Source of the DNA: Enteropsectra breve | Taxonomy: Eukaryota; Microsporidia | NCBI GenBank assembly: GCA_024243835.1 | Contig: JALPMN010000643.1 | Location: forward strand, 22,605-86,604 | Length of the DNA stretch: 64,000 nt | Reading direction: 5' to 3' | Shown here: in pieces, positions 47,528 to 57,036 of the stretch | Numbering within the stretch: the stretch's first letter is position 1 | Layout of the letters: every line of letters starts with the position of its first letter | The notes under the pieces: model-generated | Told to the model about the DNA's origin: nothing | Databases searched by the model: none | What the model saw: only the letters and a program-made list of their open reading frames with translations | Made by a program: the position numbers and the translations under genes

Positions 47528-49465
47528 ATGTCGTGCAGCGAGGTCAAAGTACTGGTTGAAGACAAAGAATACGCTGTTGAGAGCGGTACAGCCGTAATTA
47601 AATTCATCAAAGATAGCATCGAAAACTATAAAGATGCCATAGCATGTAGAATAGATGGCACAGTGGCTGATTTGAGCACCAAGATCGAGAAGAGCTGCAA
47701 AATAGATCTTTTGAAGTTTGAAGACGCAGATGGAAAGGAGGTGTTTTGGCACAGTTCTGCGCATGTTCTCGGCCAGGCACTCACCAATTTATATCCCTGC
47801 AAGCTTGTGAATGGCCCTCCAGTTGACGAGGGCTTCTACTACGATATTGAAGTTTCAACACCCATTTCCACAGATGACTTTGAAAAGATTGAGAAAGAGG
47901 TACAGAAGATAGTGAAGGCAAACATGAAGTTTGAAAGAGTAGAGAAGAGCAAGGAGGAGCTGCTTGAAATGTACGAAGACAACAAATACAAGCAGTACTT
48001 CATTGAAAAGAATGTTGTCGATAGAACAACTGTGTATTACAACGACAAGTTTTATGATATGTGCCTTGGCCCGCATCTTCTGGGAACAGGAGCCGTGAAA
48101 GTAATGAAGCTGCTGAAGACAAGCAGTGTGTATTTTTTGAATGATCCGAACAACGCGTCACTCCAGAGAATCTACGCTGTAAGTTTTCCAAACAAGGCCA
48201 TGATGAAGGAGTATGAAGAGCGTGTCAAGAGGGCAATGGAAATGGACCACCGCAAGGTCGGAAAAGAACTGGATCTTTTCTTTTTCCACAAATATTCTCC
48301 AGGCTCAGGATTCTGGCTGCCTGCCGGTGCCCATATTTACAACAAGCTTCAAAATTTTATCCGTGAAGAGTATCGCAAGAGAGGATTCAGAGAGGTCATT
48401 ACGCCGAATATCTTTAGCAACGATCTGTGGAAGGAATCGGGGCACTACGACAACTACAAAGACGATATTTACATGATTGAGAAGGAGGACTTTGCACTGA
48501 AGCCAATGAACTGCCCAGGACACTGCCTGATGTTCAAGCACAGCGAAAGATCATTTAAGGAGCTTCCCGTCAGGTTCGCAGATTTTGGCGTGTTGCACAG
48601 AAACGAGTGCAGCGGGTCGCTCAGTGGACTGACACGCGTGAGAAGATTCCAGCAGGACGATGCCCATATTTTCTGTCGCAGAGACCAGATAAAATCTGAA
48701 ATTGTTGGGTGCATTGATTTCCTTTCATATGTCTACAAAATATTTAATTTCAAGTTTGAGCTTTTCCTAAGCACAAGACCTGAAAAGTATTTGGGAGAGC
48801 TGGAGGAGTGGGAAGAGGCTGAAAACGCACTGGCACAGGGAATCACTGAGGCGAGTCTGAAATACACGATCAATCCTGGGGACGGTGCATTCTATGGGCC
48901 AAAGATAGACATTATCCTGACAGATGCGTTCAACCGAAAGATCCAGTGCGCAACGATACAGCTTGATTTCCAGCTGCCCCAGCGCTTCGGCCTGAAATAC
49001 ACCGCCACTGACGGCTCTTCACAGTCGCCTGTTATTATTCACCGGGCGATATTTGGCAGCCTGGAAAGAATGATTGCTATTCTTATCGAGAGCTACGGAA
49101 AGAAACTGCCTTTCTGGCTAACACCCTACCAGATTGCAATAGTTCCGTTGTATGCTGATGAATATGCACAGGAGATCAAGGAGAAGCTGTCGGAGTACGA
49201 AGTAAAGGTTTATGACGATACTAAATGGACATTCAACAAGAGAATAAGAAATGCGCTGATCGATGGATACTCATTGGTTTGTGTTGTTGGCAAGAAGGAG
49301 GCAGAGATCAGGGAAATAAACATACGGCTCAGTGAAAAAGAAAGCCACAGTGTGTCTGTTGAGAAGTTCGAGGAAATCGTAAGAGAAATGCGTGACAAGA
49401 AGCGCGAGATTGGCGATATTTTTAAAAAAGAGGATAATATTGATTTGGAGAAATTGAAAATATAA
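47528..49465 (+). CDS. THS1: Threonyl-tRNA synthetase
   Basis: 645 residues, cytosolic. TGS domain (1-65); editing domain with H75-x3-H79 and C179-x3-H183, so proofreading of Ser-tRNA looks intact; class II catalytic core with M-N-C-P-G-H, motif 2 R-F-A-D-F-G-V-L-H-R-N-E...R-V-R-R-F-Q-Q-D-D-A-H-I-F, and motif 3 H-R-A-I-F-G-S-L-E-R-M; anticodon-binding domain (about 535-640). Zinc ligands Cys and His of the core are kept. The gene sits as a housekeeping island within the cluster of low-complexity secreted genes. The long N-terminal extension of many eukaryotic ThrRS enzymes is absent. Confidence 0.97.
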   Translation: MSCSEVKVLVEDKEYAVESGTAVIKFIKDSIENYKDAIACRIDGTVADLSTKIEKSCKIDLLKFEDADGKEVFWHSSAHVLGQALTNLYPCKLVNGPPVDEGFYYDIEVSTPISTDDFEKIEKEVQKIVKANMKFERVEKSKEELLEMYEDNKYKQYFIEKNVVDRTTVYYNDKFYDMCLGPHLLGTGAVKVMKLLKTSSVYFLNDPNNASLQRIYAVSFPNKAMMKEYEERVKRAMEMDHRKVGKELDLFFFHKYSPGSGFWLPAGAHIYNKLQNFIREEYRKRGFREVITPNIFSNDLWKESGHYDNYKDDIYMIEKEDFALKPMNCPGHCLMFKHSERSFKELPVRFADFGVLHRNECSGSLSGLTRVRRFQQDDAHIFCRRDQIKSEIVGCIDFLSYVYKIFNFKFELFLSTRPEKYLGELEEWEEAENALAQGITEASLKYTINPGDGAFYGPKIDIILTDAFNRKIQCATIQLDFQLPQRFGLKYTATDGSSQSPVIIHRAIFGSLERMIAILIESYGKKLPFWLTPYQIAIVPLYADEYAQEIKEKLSEYEVKVYDDTKWTFNKRIRNALIDGYSLVCVVGKKEAEIREINIRLSEKESHSVSVEKFEEIVREMRDKKREIGDIFKKEDNIDLEKLKI

Positions 49466-49748
49466 TTCATGCTTTAAAATTCATTTATTTTTTGTGTTTT
49501 TAATATTAATTTATCTTTTGTTATTTTAGTATTCATGTTTTTAGTTTTCATGAAGGATCTTTCTTTTTATACTGTCTATTCAAATTCTGTTATTTAAGAA
49601 ATAAATTCTTCTTAGTATGAAAAAAGCTTCTTGAACATTTGAAATAAACTTTTCTTAGTGTGATTCATACTTCTATATATTTAACTGTTATCACTTAAAT
49701 CAACTATTTTTTTCTATGATGTTAATTTATTTTTCATAAATAATCCTC
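49466..49748. other. Convergent intergenic region
   Basis: AT-rich spacer with several T runs. No feature. Confidence 0.5.
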
Positions 49749-50693
49749 TTAAAAGACCTGCTTCCGTTGAACTGAGCGTATTTCTGTACACTCACCTTTG
49801 CACTTGTCATCTTTACAAATGCATATCTCTATCACATCATCATCCTTAAGCGGATATGACTCATAAAATATTATCTGGTCTATGGTCTTAAGGGGCTTGT
49901 TTCTTCTCATTAGTTTGTCTACAGTGGAATTGGCATGCTTTGCTATTTCTGTTATTATCCTCTTTGCATTATAAATATTGCCACTCTTCGCTTCAGAGTC
50001 TAAATGCCTGTCCACGAAAAATCCGGTTTCTCCCATCACTGACTTCTCAACCAGATCATCACGGCTGCTGTAAGCACTGCCATGAAAAAACCCTGTTTTA
50101 TCTGTGTACTTTCCATTTTCTTCATGGAACTCAATAAGATTCCAAAAATCGTAGATCTTTCCGTTGCCTTCATTTTTATACACTGCAATTCCACGCATCA
50201 CTTCCTCCTCATTACTGTTTGACAGCTCTTTAAGTGTTTCTATATTATTTACAATCGTTTTAAAGATGTTCTTATCAGTGCCAATTCTTTTAATCTCATC
50301 CGTGAATGTCGGGCTGTCTTTCTTTTTAGGCTTATCTTTCGTTACATGTTTATCTTGCGTTCTAGGTATATCTTTTGCTACTTCTTCACTCAGTTTTGTC
50401 GTAAGGATTAGTTTGCTTCTAAGGCCAGTTCTGAGAAGATCTAGCAGCTTTGCACTCTCTCTTTTCCTAGGAGTGTTTAATTTTGAAGTCTTTGATTTTT
50501 CCATAGCATCAGACGCCTCTTCCAGCCCAGCTATCCGGTCTTTAAGCTGCTCGAAGATCAGCTTTTTGTCGTTTTGGCTCAGCTCTGGCATTTCATCGGC
50601 ATCCAGAAAGCCCAAGTCGACATTCAGCTGCTCAACTGCTCTATTCTCCACTATGCCGAGCAATACAATGGCTATTTGAGATATTAAACGCAT
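49749..50693 (-). CDS. Secreted Lys-rich protein sharing a novel domain with the gene at 53678-56365
   Basis: 314 residues. A signal peptide occupies about 1-18 (M-R-L-I-S-Q-I-A-I-V-L-L-G-I-V). A helical and Lys-rich part (20-140) follows. Residues about 163-230 (V-Y-K...G-K-I-Y-D...I-E-F...N-G-K-Y-T-D-K-T-G-F-F-H-G...E-T-G-F-F) align with residues about 393-460 of the neighbouring 895-residue protein. The C-terminal end has clustered Cys (C-I-C-K-D-D-K-C-K-G-E-C). It could be a polar tube protein (size, Lys content and terminal Cys recall PTP2) or a spore-wall component. I cannot confirm either. GGGG lies 11 bases before the ATG, and a perfect 10-bp inverted repeat lies 38 nt upstream. Confidence 0.72.
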   Translation of the reverse strand: MRLISQIAIVLLGIVENRAVEQLNVDLGFLDADEMPELSQNDKKLIFEQLKDRIAGLEEASDAMEKSKTSKLNTPRKRESAKLLDLLRTGLRSKLILTTKLSEEVAKDIPRTQDKHVTKDKPKKKDSPTFTDEIKRIGTDKNIFKTIVNNIETLKELSNSNEEEVMRGIAVYKNEGNGKIYDFWNLIEFHEENGKYTDKTGFFHGSAYSSRDDLVEKSVMGETGFFVDRHLDSEAKSGNIYNAKRIITEIAKHANSTVDKLMRRNKPLKTIDQIIFYESYPLKDDDVIEICICKDDKCKGECTEIRSVQRKQVF

Positions 50694-50731
50694 ATTCAGC
50701 AGCTCCCCTATTGTTTGGATTTTATAACATG

Positions 50732-50757
50732 CGTTTTAAGTTTGACGACTTAAAACG
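50732..50757. repeat. Perfect 10-bp inverted repeat upstream of secreted gene
   Basis: CGTTTTAAGT (50732-50741) and ACTTAAAACG (50748-50757) flank a 6-nt spacer TTGACG. The inner end is 38 nt from the ATG at 50693. Possible regulator site or 5' UTR hairpin. Confidence 0.65.
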
Positions 50758-50867
50758 ATAATTCAATTAAGAAAGGCTTTTAAAATCAGGTGACAATGAC
50801 TGGCTATTTTCACATAGAATATTAGCAGCTTTTATAACACATAAATACTCTTGCAATTCAATAATCA

Positions 50868-51012
50868 TCTGATTTTATCTTTCTTAAAATTAATAAGTCA
50901 ATTTATTTTCTTAAAAAATCTCATATTGTATTTAAATTAAAGTCTGATTTTACCTTTCTTAAAATTAATTAGCCAATCTATTTTCTTAAAAAACCTCATA
51001 ATGAATTTAAAG
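50868..51012. repeat. 75-bp tandem duplication
   Basis: Two imperfect copies (start TCTGATTTTA at 50868 and 50943) share CTTTCTTAAAATTAAT and TTTTCTTAAAAAA segments. It lies downstream of the gene at 51065-52885 and upstream of the one at 49749-50693. Confidence 0.85.
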
Positions 51013-51064
51013 ATTTAACTCTATGAATAATAATCCTAAAAATTAATGAGTAAATTATTTTTAA

Positions 51065-52885
51065 TTATGGGGAAATATACCCTGAAATTGAGAATTTCTT
51101 GTGCTTAAGCTTTTCTTCCTTGGGGAATGTAAACTGGCCCTGGATGAAAGTTGAGTCTTTGTGTCCACTGCTTGAATTTGGCATGTTTTTGAGAACCGTA
51201 AAAAGCTCGTCAAATGTGGCTGCATCTTTTCCTGATTTTCCACTGCCCACAGATGGATTTGGCTTGGCATCAGGAGCGTATTCCTTTCCTGATTTGCTCT
51301 TGGGATCGCTTTTTGGATCGCTCTTGGGATCCTTTGCTTTCTGTTCCTTTTCCTTTCCTTCCTTTTTGGCCTGCTTTTCCCTTTCCTTAGACTCTTTTTT
51401 AGCCTGTTTTTCTCTTTCCTTTGCCTCTTTGCTCAGTTCCTTTTCTTTCTCCTTTTCCATTTTCTCTTTCTCCTTTTCCATCTTATCCGTGTCTTTCTTG
51501 GCCTTGTCAACCTCTCCATTAACGTCTTTAGACTTTTTGTCAGACTCCTTATTTATCTGCTTCTTTGCCTTGTCAGCCTCTTTTTCAATTTCTTTTGCCG
51601 CCTTCATTCTCTCCTGTTCTTTATTCTTCTCAAGTTTCTCCAGCTGCTTATCATTCTCGCTATTAGCCTCCTTTCTTTCCTTTTCCTCATTTTTCAACTG
51701 CTTCTCCTCTTCCTTCTTGTTCTTGTCCGCTGCTTTGTCATTTGTGGTGCTCTTTCCATAAATACCACCAACAGGTGCAGTGCTCTTTATTTCTGTGCTT
51801 GATGACTTTGGCATTTTAATTTTAATAAACGGAATTGATGATGAAGAAACACTGAAGGCACTGGCAGTTGCTGTATGGTGCTCCTTTCCACTGTGTGATG
51901 CATCCCCATTTATTTTCTTTTCAGGCTCTGGCTTGTGCTCAGTGCTGCTCTTTGTCTTTTTCTCCGGAACAACAACAGCCTTGTCCTCGCTCTTGTTTTT
52001 GGTTGATTTGTTGGTAGCGTCTTTGTGTGTGACTGAATCGCTCATATCCTCAATAATCGTAACGGTTTTCACATTTACCAAAACTTTTTTCTTTGCATCG
52101 TTAACAATGACATCAGTCCAAAAGCTCTCAGATGGATGCTGTTTGGAAGTGCTTTTGTCTGCCTCGTGGTTCAAGTTGCTTGTGCTACTTGAGCCAAGAA
52201 TTGCATCAAGTTCAGTGAGTAATCCCTTGTTTTTATTGTCATCCTTGGATTTATTGTCATCCTTGGATTTATTGTCATTCTTGGATTTATTATCATCTTT
52301 AGATTTATTATCATCTTTAGACTTATTATTATCTTTAGTCTTATTAGAATCCTTGGTTTTGTTATCCTTAGACTTGTTGTCTTTTGAGTTACTATCTTTT
52401 GAGTTATTGTCTTTTGAGTTACTGTCCTTGGATTTATCTGCACTGTCATCATTTTTGCTATCATTACCGCCAATGCTTGCTATTGCCGCTTTTAATTCAT
52501 CGACGATACTTGCATCACCTGTGTTTTTGGCATCACCCGAGTTTTGTGCATCTCCTGAGTTTTTGACATCAGCTGATCCATCCTTGTCGCCAGATTCATC
52601 CTTTCCCTCCTTCTTTTTGGAACTGCCGCTTTTGTCAGAATCTTTCTTATCATCACTGGAGCTATTCTTTGATTTATCCCCATCATTTTCGTCTGTATCC
52701 TTTTTCTTGCCCTTAGAGCTGATTAAAAACGGATCAGCTTCATCGGCCAGTGTTGCCTTTGGGGCACCTTCTGCCAGAAGTACCTGTGTTATCGGCGCGG
52801 ACAGATTGCTCATCATCTTATCTCCAAGCATGATCTCAGCTCTTGTCAAAGAAGCAACTATGGCAAGGGTCTTATAAGAAAACAT
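51065..52885 (-). CDS. Lys/Glu/Ser-rich low-complexity secreted protein
   Basis: 606 residues from ATG 52885 (the frame begins at TTG 52900). The N-terminus M-F-S-Y-K-T-L-A-I-V-A-S-L-T is a short signal peptide. Residues about 50-150 are Asp/Ser/Lys-rich, 155-220 hold K-S-K-D-D-N-type repeats, 230-370 are mixed Ser/Thr/Lys, and 382-515 are a strong Lys/Glu coiled coil with repeated E-R-E-K-Q-A-K-K-E. The C-terminal 90 residues are less biased (F-D-E-L-F-T-V-L-K-N-M). There is no Cys. No family is recognised. Its position between two related secreted genes and its composition make a spore-wall or polar-tube structural role plausible. Long antisense open frames on the plus strand are artefacts of the biased codons. 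Confidence 0.7.
   Translation of the reverse strand: MFSYKTLAIVASLTRAEIMLGDKMMSNLSAPITQVLLAEGAPKATLADEADPFLISSKGKKKDTDENDGDKSKNSSSDDKKDSDKSGSSKKKEGKDESGDKDGSADVKNSGDAQNSGDAKNTGDASIVDELKAAIASIGGNDSKNDDSADKSKDSNSKDNNSKDSNSKDNKSKDNKTKDSNKTKDNNKSKDDNKSKDDNKSKNDNKSKDDNKSKDDNKNKGLLTELDAILGSSSTSNLNHEADKSTSKQHPSESFWTDVIVNDAKKKVLVNVKTVTIIEDMSDSVTHKDATNKSTKNKSEDKAVVVPEKKTKSSTEHKPEPEKKINGDASHSGKEHHTATASAFSVSSSSIPFIKIKMPKSSSTEIKSTAPVGGIYGKSTTNDKAADKNKKEEEKQLKNEEKERKEANSENDKQLEKLEKNKEQERMKAAKEIEKEADKAKKQINKESDKKSKDVNGEVDKAKKDTDKMEKEKEKMEKEKEKELSKEAKEREKQAKKESKEREKQAKKEGKEKEQKAKDPKSDPKSDPKSKSGKEYAPDAKPNPSVGSGKSGKDAATFDELFTVLKNMPNSSSGHKDSTFIQGQFTFPKEEKLKHKKFSISGYISP
52225..52420 (-). repeat. In-frame repeat encoding K-S-K-D-(D/N)-N
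   Basis: About ten 18-nt units inside the 606-codon gene (on the plus strand the unit reads TTATTGTCATCCTTGGAT). Expansion tract. Confidence 0.85.
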
Positions 52886-53677
52886 AGCTGCACTCTTCAA
52901 AACGAATTTAAAATAACTTTCAAACAGTTTCAGAAATGCAATAGATCGGTTTTAAACGCATGTTTCATTTTAATATTTCAGATGGAGTTATAAAACGTAA
53001 TTGGCTAGATTTATATCAATAGGTTTCACTTATTATCAGTATGAAACACAAATCATTGATCCAAGCTGTAAGATTCTTTGTTTCCTTAAATATTTTGGTT
53101 AGATGTTAGAATCATTGATGTGAAGTAAATTGCTCTTAAATAGAATTTCTTTATATATTCTTGGGTTATAAACATCTCATCTTTCAAAAAAGAATTCCTA
53201 ATATTCAATAAATAATCCTTTGGATAAAAGCGTTTCGTTAAATATAGCAACCAAAGAAATATTATCTAGCTTAAAAGTTTTTACATTTTATTTAAAGAGT
53301 GTTTTTCACCTTATATTATTACTCTTTCTGACTTCTCCCTAAGATAAACTCATACGTATCACACTATGGCTAATATATGCCTGTATTTTTATAGGTAGCA
53401 TTATTTAGCTTGTAGTAAAATTTTGATTTAAAATAAGTCTAAACTATTAGCTGTTAGCCACTTTAGAAATGATTTTAGATAATCACACTTTATAAATCTG
53501 TGCTGAAAATGCTCTTAATGCAGAATGCCTGATATCTCCAAAAAGAATTAAAATATTAATGAAATATCCGTTTGCAATGCAACAACTATAAATAAAACGT
53601 ATTTATATTACAAACATATATTACAATACTTATATTAATTATAGTTTATTATTTTATTGCTCTTAATGATATATTCT
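52886..53677. other. Long AT-rich intergenic region
   Basis: About 790 bp. It contains TTTTAAACGCATGTTT near 52951-52966, the reverse complement of which resembles AACATGCGTTTTAAG at 50727-50741, upstream of a sister gene. No gene seen. Confidence 0.5.
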
Positions 53678-56365
53678 CTATTTTACCTCACATCTCAGCT
53701 CCTGACATGGATTTTCACAGTTATTAGCTTCATCACACTCACAGGCAGGAACACATTCAATTTCCTTGCTAGTACCTTTTCCTCCTATTTCTTCGATAGA
53801 GCAGTCAATACAACTCTCTTCCCGATTCTCTTCCGAATTCCTGTCCTTTTTCTTATCTTTATTGACCCTATCAGCTCTACTGACACTCTGATTTCCCTTC
53901 ATTTCATCTCCATTTCTCACTACTGTGCTCATTACTGTTTTATAAACGGTTATTTTTCTATCTTCTCCCTTGGCTATCTGAGTCACTGTGTTTATAATGG
54001 TTTTTGGAGCTTCTTTCTTTACCACAGTTACAGGCGCACTTTCGACAGTTTTGGTAACTGTTTCCACGATTCTTGCTGTTTTAGTAACTGGCATTTCTTT
54101 TACAACCGTTTTGATAATTTCAGAGCTAAGTTCTACTGTCTTTTCCACCGTTACTGTTTTATTCATGTTTCCTCCATTCATATTTGCTCCATTCATGTTT
54201 CCTCCATTTACGCTTGCTCCATTCTGAATGTCTCCACCCATTTTTCCTCCACTTATCGTTGAGCTGCAGCATGGGATATCTCCATTTGTTTTGCTTGAAG
54301 CTAAATCATATTTTAGTTTAATTGCCTTGAAAACTATTGGTGGCTGTTTCTCACAGTTTACACATCCCTGGCTGTTATTATCGTTACTGGTAACACTGTT
54401 TGTTGGTGTATTATTACTTGACGTATTATTACTAGGTGTATTACTTGGTGATGCACTGCTTGTTGGAGTGCTTGGCTGAATAGAGCTGCTATTTGGAGAG
54501 GCACTGCCTTGCTGTGTGTTTTGTGCTGGCGAACTTGCGCCTCCATTAGAAGAATTGGCTCCAGTAGAAGAATTGGCTCCACTGGAAGAATCGCCTCCAC
54601 TGGAAGAGTCCCCTCCACTGGAAGAATCTCCACCTGGAGAAGTTGCTCCTCCTGCTCCCGCGCCACCTGAAGGATCACCCCCTGCTGAGGAATCACCCCC
54701 TGCTGATGAATCTCCTCCTGCTGCCGCACTACTCGCATCAGCTCCAGAAGAGGAGTCTCCCCCAGCAGCTGCGCTAGACGCGCCACTTGCAGCACTTGCA
54801 TTTGAATTTGCATCAGAAGCATTCGAATCAGCAGCATTTGAGGCAGCACTTTGATCGCTTGTTGTCCCGCTGCTTGCATCCGCACCCCCTGCTGCAGCAC
54901 TTGATGTTGCATCACTCGGTGCTGCACTTGCAGACTGTGCATCAGCCACTTTGTTCATTAAATTCTTCTGCTTGGTGCACTGCTGTTTGTCCACATCTTT
55001 GGTCTGCACTAAACCTGTTTCTGTCAGCTGTCCCTTCGCTGGTATGTCTTCTTTAGGACATCCACAGTCCTCTCCACTGAACATTCCTGATTTATCCTCA
55101 AGCTTCCCATTAACCATATTCATTTCTATTTTGTCTGAATAATCATAGTATTTCCCGTCCTTCTTATAAACAACTACTTTGTCCACCTTAGCACAGTCGG
55201 GACAGTCTTTAAGCATATTCTCAACGGTTGTTCTGCTGACACTGGCGAATGGCTCCAAATTAACTGAAATTGCAATAGACGAACTCACAGAACTCAAAGA
55301 ACTCACAGAACTAATATCTGCAGAAGAAGACATTTCAACACTAGAAGAAATAGCGGAGCTAAAGTCAGCTGATGATGAGAGTGCAGAACTGGACGCAGAA
55401 GTGACTGCTGCAGACGAAGAAGTGCTATCATTAGCGGACTGTGATGATGCTGCGGATCCACTTTTTGCAGCACCGGCTGATTTATTCGCATCAACAGACT
55501 TATTCATTTTTTCTGATTTATTTGTATCAGCTGATTTACCTGAATCAATAGACTTACTCGATTTTTCTGACTTGGTTGAATCAATAGACTTATTTGGTTT
55601 CTCTGACTTACTCGCTTTCTCAGTTTTACTCGCTTTTTCTGCTGATTTAGACTTTGGTGGCTCTTTAGAAGCACTTTTGTCTTTAGCTGCTGTTTTCTTC
55701 TCTGGCTCTTTATCCTTTTTGTTTTTAGAATCCTCTTTATTGTTTTTAGAATCTTCTTTATTCTTTTTATTAGGCTCCTGGTTCCTCTTCTCCTCCTTCT
55801 TTCTATCATTTTCTTTCTTCTTATCTTCCTTCTTTTTCTTGCTGTCATCCGCCTTCTGCTTTTTATCGGCTTCTTTTTGTGCGGCCTTTTCTTTTGCCTT
55901 TGGATCATTCTTGTTTTCCTCATTCTTCTTTTTAGCATCTTCTTTTTTCTTTTTGCTGTCATCTGCCTTTTGCTGCTTATCATTCTGTTTTTGATCCGCC
56001 TTTTCTTTTGCCTTAGGATCATTGCTCTTATCAGCCTGCTGCTTTTTGGCATCATCTGGCTTGGCCTTTTTACCCTGAGCCGAGTTATCATTCGTCTTGG
56101 AGTCGGCTTTTGCTCCTTTATCCGGCTTGGCTGATTTGTCTGGCTTGGCATCAGTCTGGTCTGATTGTGTAAGCTGCATCCTGTTGGATTCTTTCATCTT
56201 GAAATCAAAGCCCATGAGCTCTGCCTTCTTGTAGATCTCGTGCAGAAGTTCTTTGTTGGATTTTACATCCACCAGTGATATGACAAACGAACTGTCTTTT
56301 GGCGGAGTTTCTGGCTCACTCCTCGATCGCATTACATACAATGCCAAGGACAATATTCGATACAT
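53678..56365 (-). CDS. Large secreted low-complexity protein with Gly-Ser repeats and the shared domain
   Basis: 895 residues. The N-terminus M-Y-R-I-L-S-L-A-L-Y-V-M resembles a signal peptide. Regions: unique head (18-70); Lys/Asp/Glu coiled coil (75-215); Ser/Lys repeats (215-345); shared domain (about 393-460; V-Y-K-K-D-G-K-Y-Y-D...N-G-K-L-E-D-K-S-G-M-F-S-G); Ala/Ser/Gly tract with G-G-D-S-S repeats (about 500-610); Asn/Ser/Thr linker; Met/Asn/Gly repeats; Val/Thr motifs (E-T-V-T-K-T-V, V-V-K-E-M-P, about 740-820); and a Cys-rich end (C-I-D-C...C-V-P-A-C-E-C...C...C...C). The Gly-Ser blocks recall structural fibre proteins. This is a strong candidate for an extracellular spore structure; the exact identity is unknown. 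A 10-bp inverted repeat lies 45 nt upstream. Confidence 0.75.
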   Translation of the reverse strand: MYRILSLALYVMRSRSEPETPPKDSSFVISLVDVKSNKELLHEIYKKAELMGFDFKMKESNRMQLTQSDQTDAKPDKSAKPDKGAKADSKTNDNSAQGKKAKPDDAKKQQADKSNDPKAKEKADQKQNDKQQKADDSKKKKEDAKKKNEENKNDPKAKEKAAQKEADKKQKADDSKKKKEDKKKENDRKKEEKRNQEPNKKNKEDSKNNKEDSKNKKDKEPEKKTAAKDKSASKEPPKSKSAEKASKTEKASKSEKPNKSIDSTKSEKSSKSIDSGKSADTNKSEKMNKSVDANKSAGAAKSGSAASSQSANDSTSSSAAVTSASSSALSSSADFSSAISSSVEMSSSADISSVSSLSSVSSSIAISVNLEPFASVSRTTVENMLKDCPDCAKVDKVVVYKKDGKYYDYSDKIEMNMVNGKLEDKSGMFSGEDCGCPKEDIPAKGQLTETGLVQTKDVDKQQCTKQKNLMNKVADAQSASAAPSDATSSAAAGGADASSGTTSDQSAASNAADSNASDANSNASAASGASSAAAGGDSSSGADASSAAAGGDSSAGGDSSAGGDPSGGAGAGGATSPGGDSSSGGDSSSGGDSSSGANSSTGANSSNGGASSPAQNTQQGSASPNSSSIQPSTPTSSASPSNTPSNNTSSNNTPTNSVTSNDNNSQGCVNCEKQPPIVFKAIKLKYDLASSKTNGDIPCCSSTISGGKMGGDIQNGASVNGGNMNGANMNGGNMNKTVTVEKTVELSSEIIKTVVKEMPVTKTARIVETVTKTVESAPVTVVKKEAPKTIINTVTQIAKGEDRKITVYKTVMSTVVRNGDEMKGNQSVSRADRVNKDKKKDRNSEENREESCIDCSIEEIGGKGTSKEIECVPACECDEANNCENPCQELRCEVK
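54590..54770 (-). repeat. In-frame Gly-Gly-Asp-Ser-Ser repeat
   Basis: 15-nt degenerate units encode G-G-D-S-S and G-A-D/N-S-S blocks in the 895-codon gene. GC content is much higher than in the flanks. Confidence 0.85.
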
Positions 56366-56410
56366 AGCCGGATATTCGTTATAGAATTTATTCTGTTGGC
56401 TGTTTTATCA

Positions 56411-56436
56411 TGAAACCAATTTTCACATTGGTTTCA
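56411..56436. repeat. Perfect 10-bp inverted repeat upstream of secreted gene
   Basis: TGAAACCAAT and ATTGGTTTCA flank a 6-nt spacer TTTCAC. The inner end is 45 nt from the ATG at 56365. Same stem and loop lengths as the repeat at 50732-50757, with a different sequence. Confidence 0.65.
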
Positions 56437-57022
56437 AAAATATCTATCCTCTAAGAATATGGATCTGATACAAAGTTCGTCATACGATATTTGATATTAA
56501 AGCTAATTTCAATATTATCATTTTAGTATTAGCTCTATTATCAAAAATAAGAAATCTGCTAAATAAAAGAAATTAACTAAGGATAAAAGTTATCCCTCTA
56601 ATTAAATTACTTTTAAAAGCAGCTCTAAATAGTATCAATGTTTATTTACAACAATCTTTTCTTCATATCTTTATAAATATACGTGAAAGTTCATAAAGAA
56701 AATAGCTTTTTCAGGACGGTTTTTAAATAGGGACTATCTTATGCTTAGAATATCTGATGTTATTATTTATCTTTAATAAAATACCATATTTTTAACTAAT
56801 CTCATCTGATAATGTTAGATTCCTGCCAATAATAGAATTTTAAATTCATAAAATTTAAGATTTGATTTTTATTTGTAAAAATTTTAGAAATAAATTCAAA
56901 TGTCTTACATTAAAAAAAATATTTTGACTTGATGCACCACCAAAGAACGGCTTACAAATACCCGATCCATGTTTTTCTGCTCCATCACGGGCCAACGTAA
57001 ATATTTCTCCTTTTATATCCGT

Positions 57023-57036
57023 AAAAATTTTACCCC
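57023..57036 (+). promoter_or_regulatory. AAAAATTTTACCCC start signal of P5 ATPase
   Basis: Best match to the composite motif in the window, one base before ATG 57038. It argues against the ATG at 56969. Confidence 0.75.

Larger units (their letters stand above)
50694..51064. other. Intergenic region with inverted repeat and 75-bp duplication
   Basis: Contains the hairpin at 50732-50757 and the tandem duplication at 50868-51012, listed separately. Confidence 0.6.

Noticed and set aside
49749..50693. Firm assignment as polar tube protein 2
   Set aside because: Length and Lys/Cys content are suggestive only; the shared domain with the 895-residue neighbour was not known to me from PTP2.
51780..52877. 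Long plus-strand open frame (365 codons) antisense to a secreted gene
   Set aside because: Shadow of a Lys/Ser/Asp-rich gene; its Leu/Ser/Phe-rich product is the complement of the biased codons.
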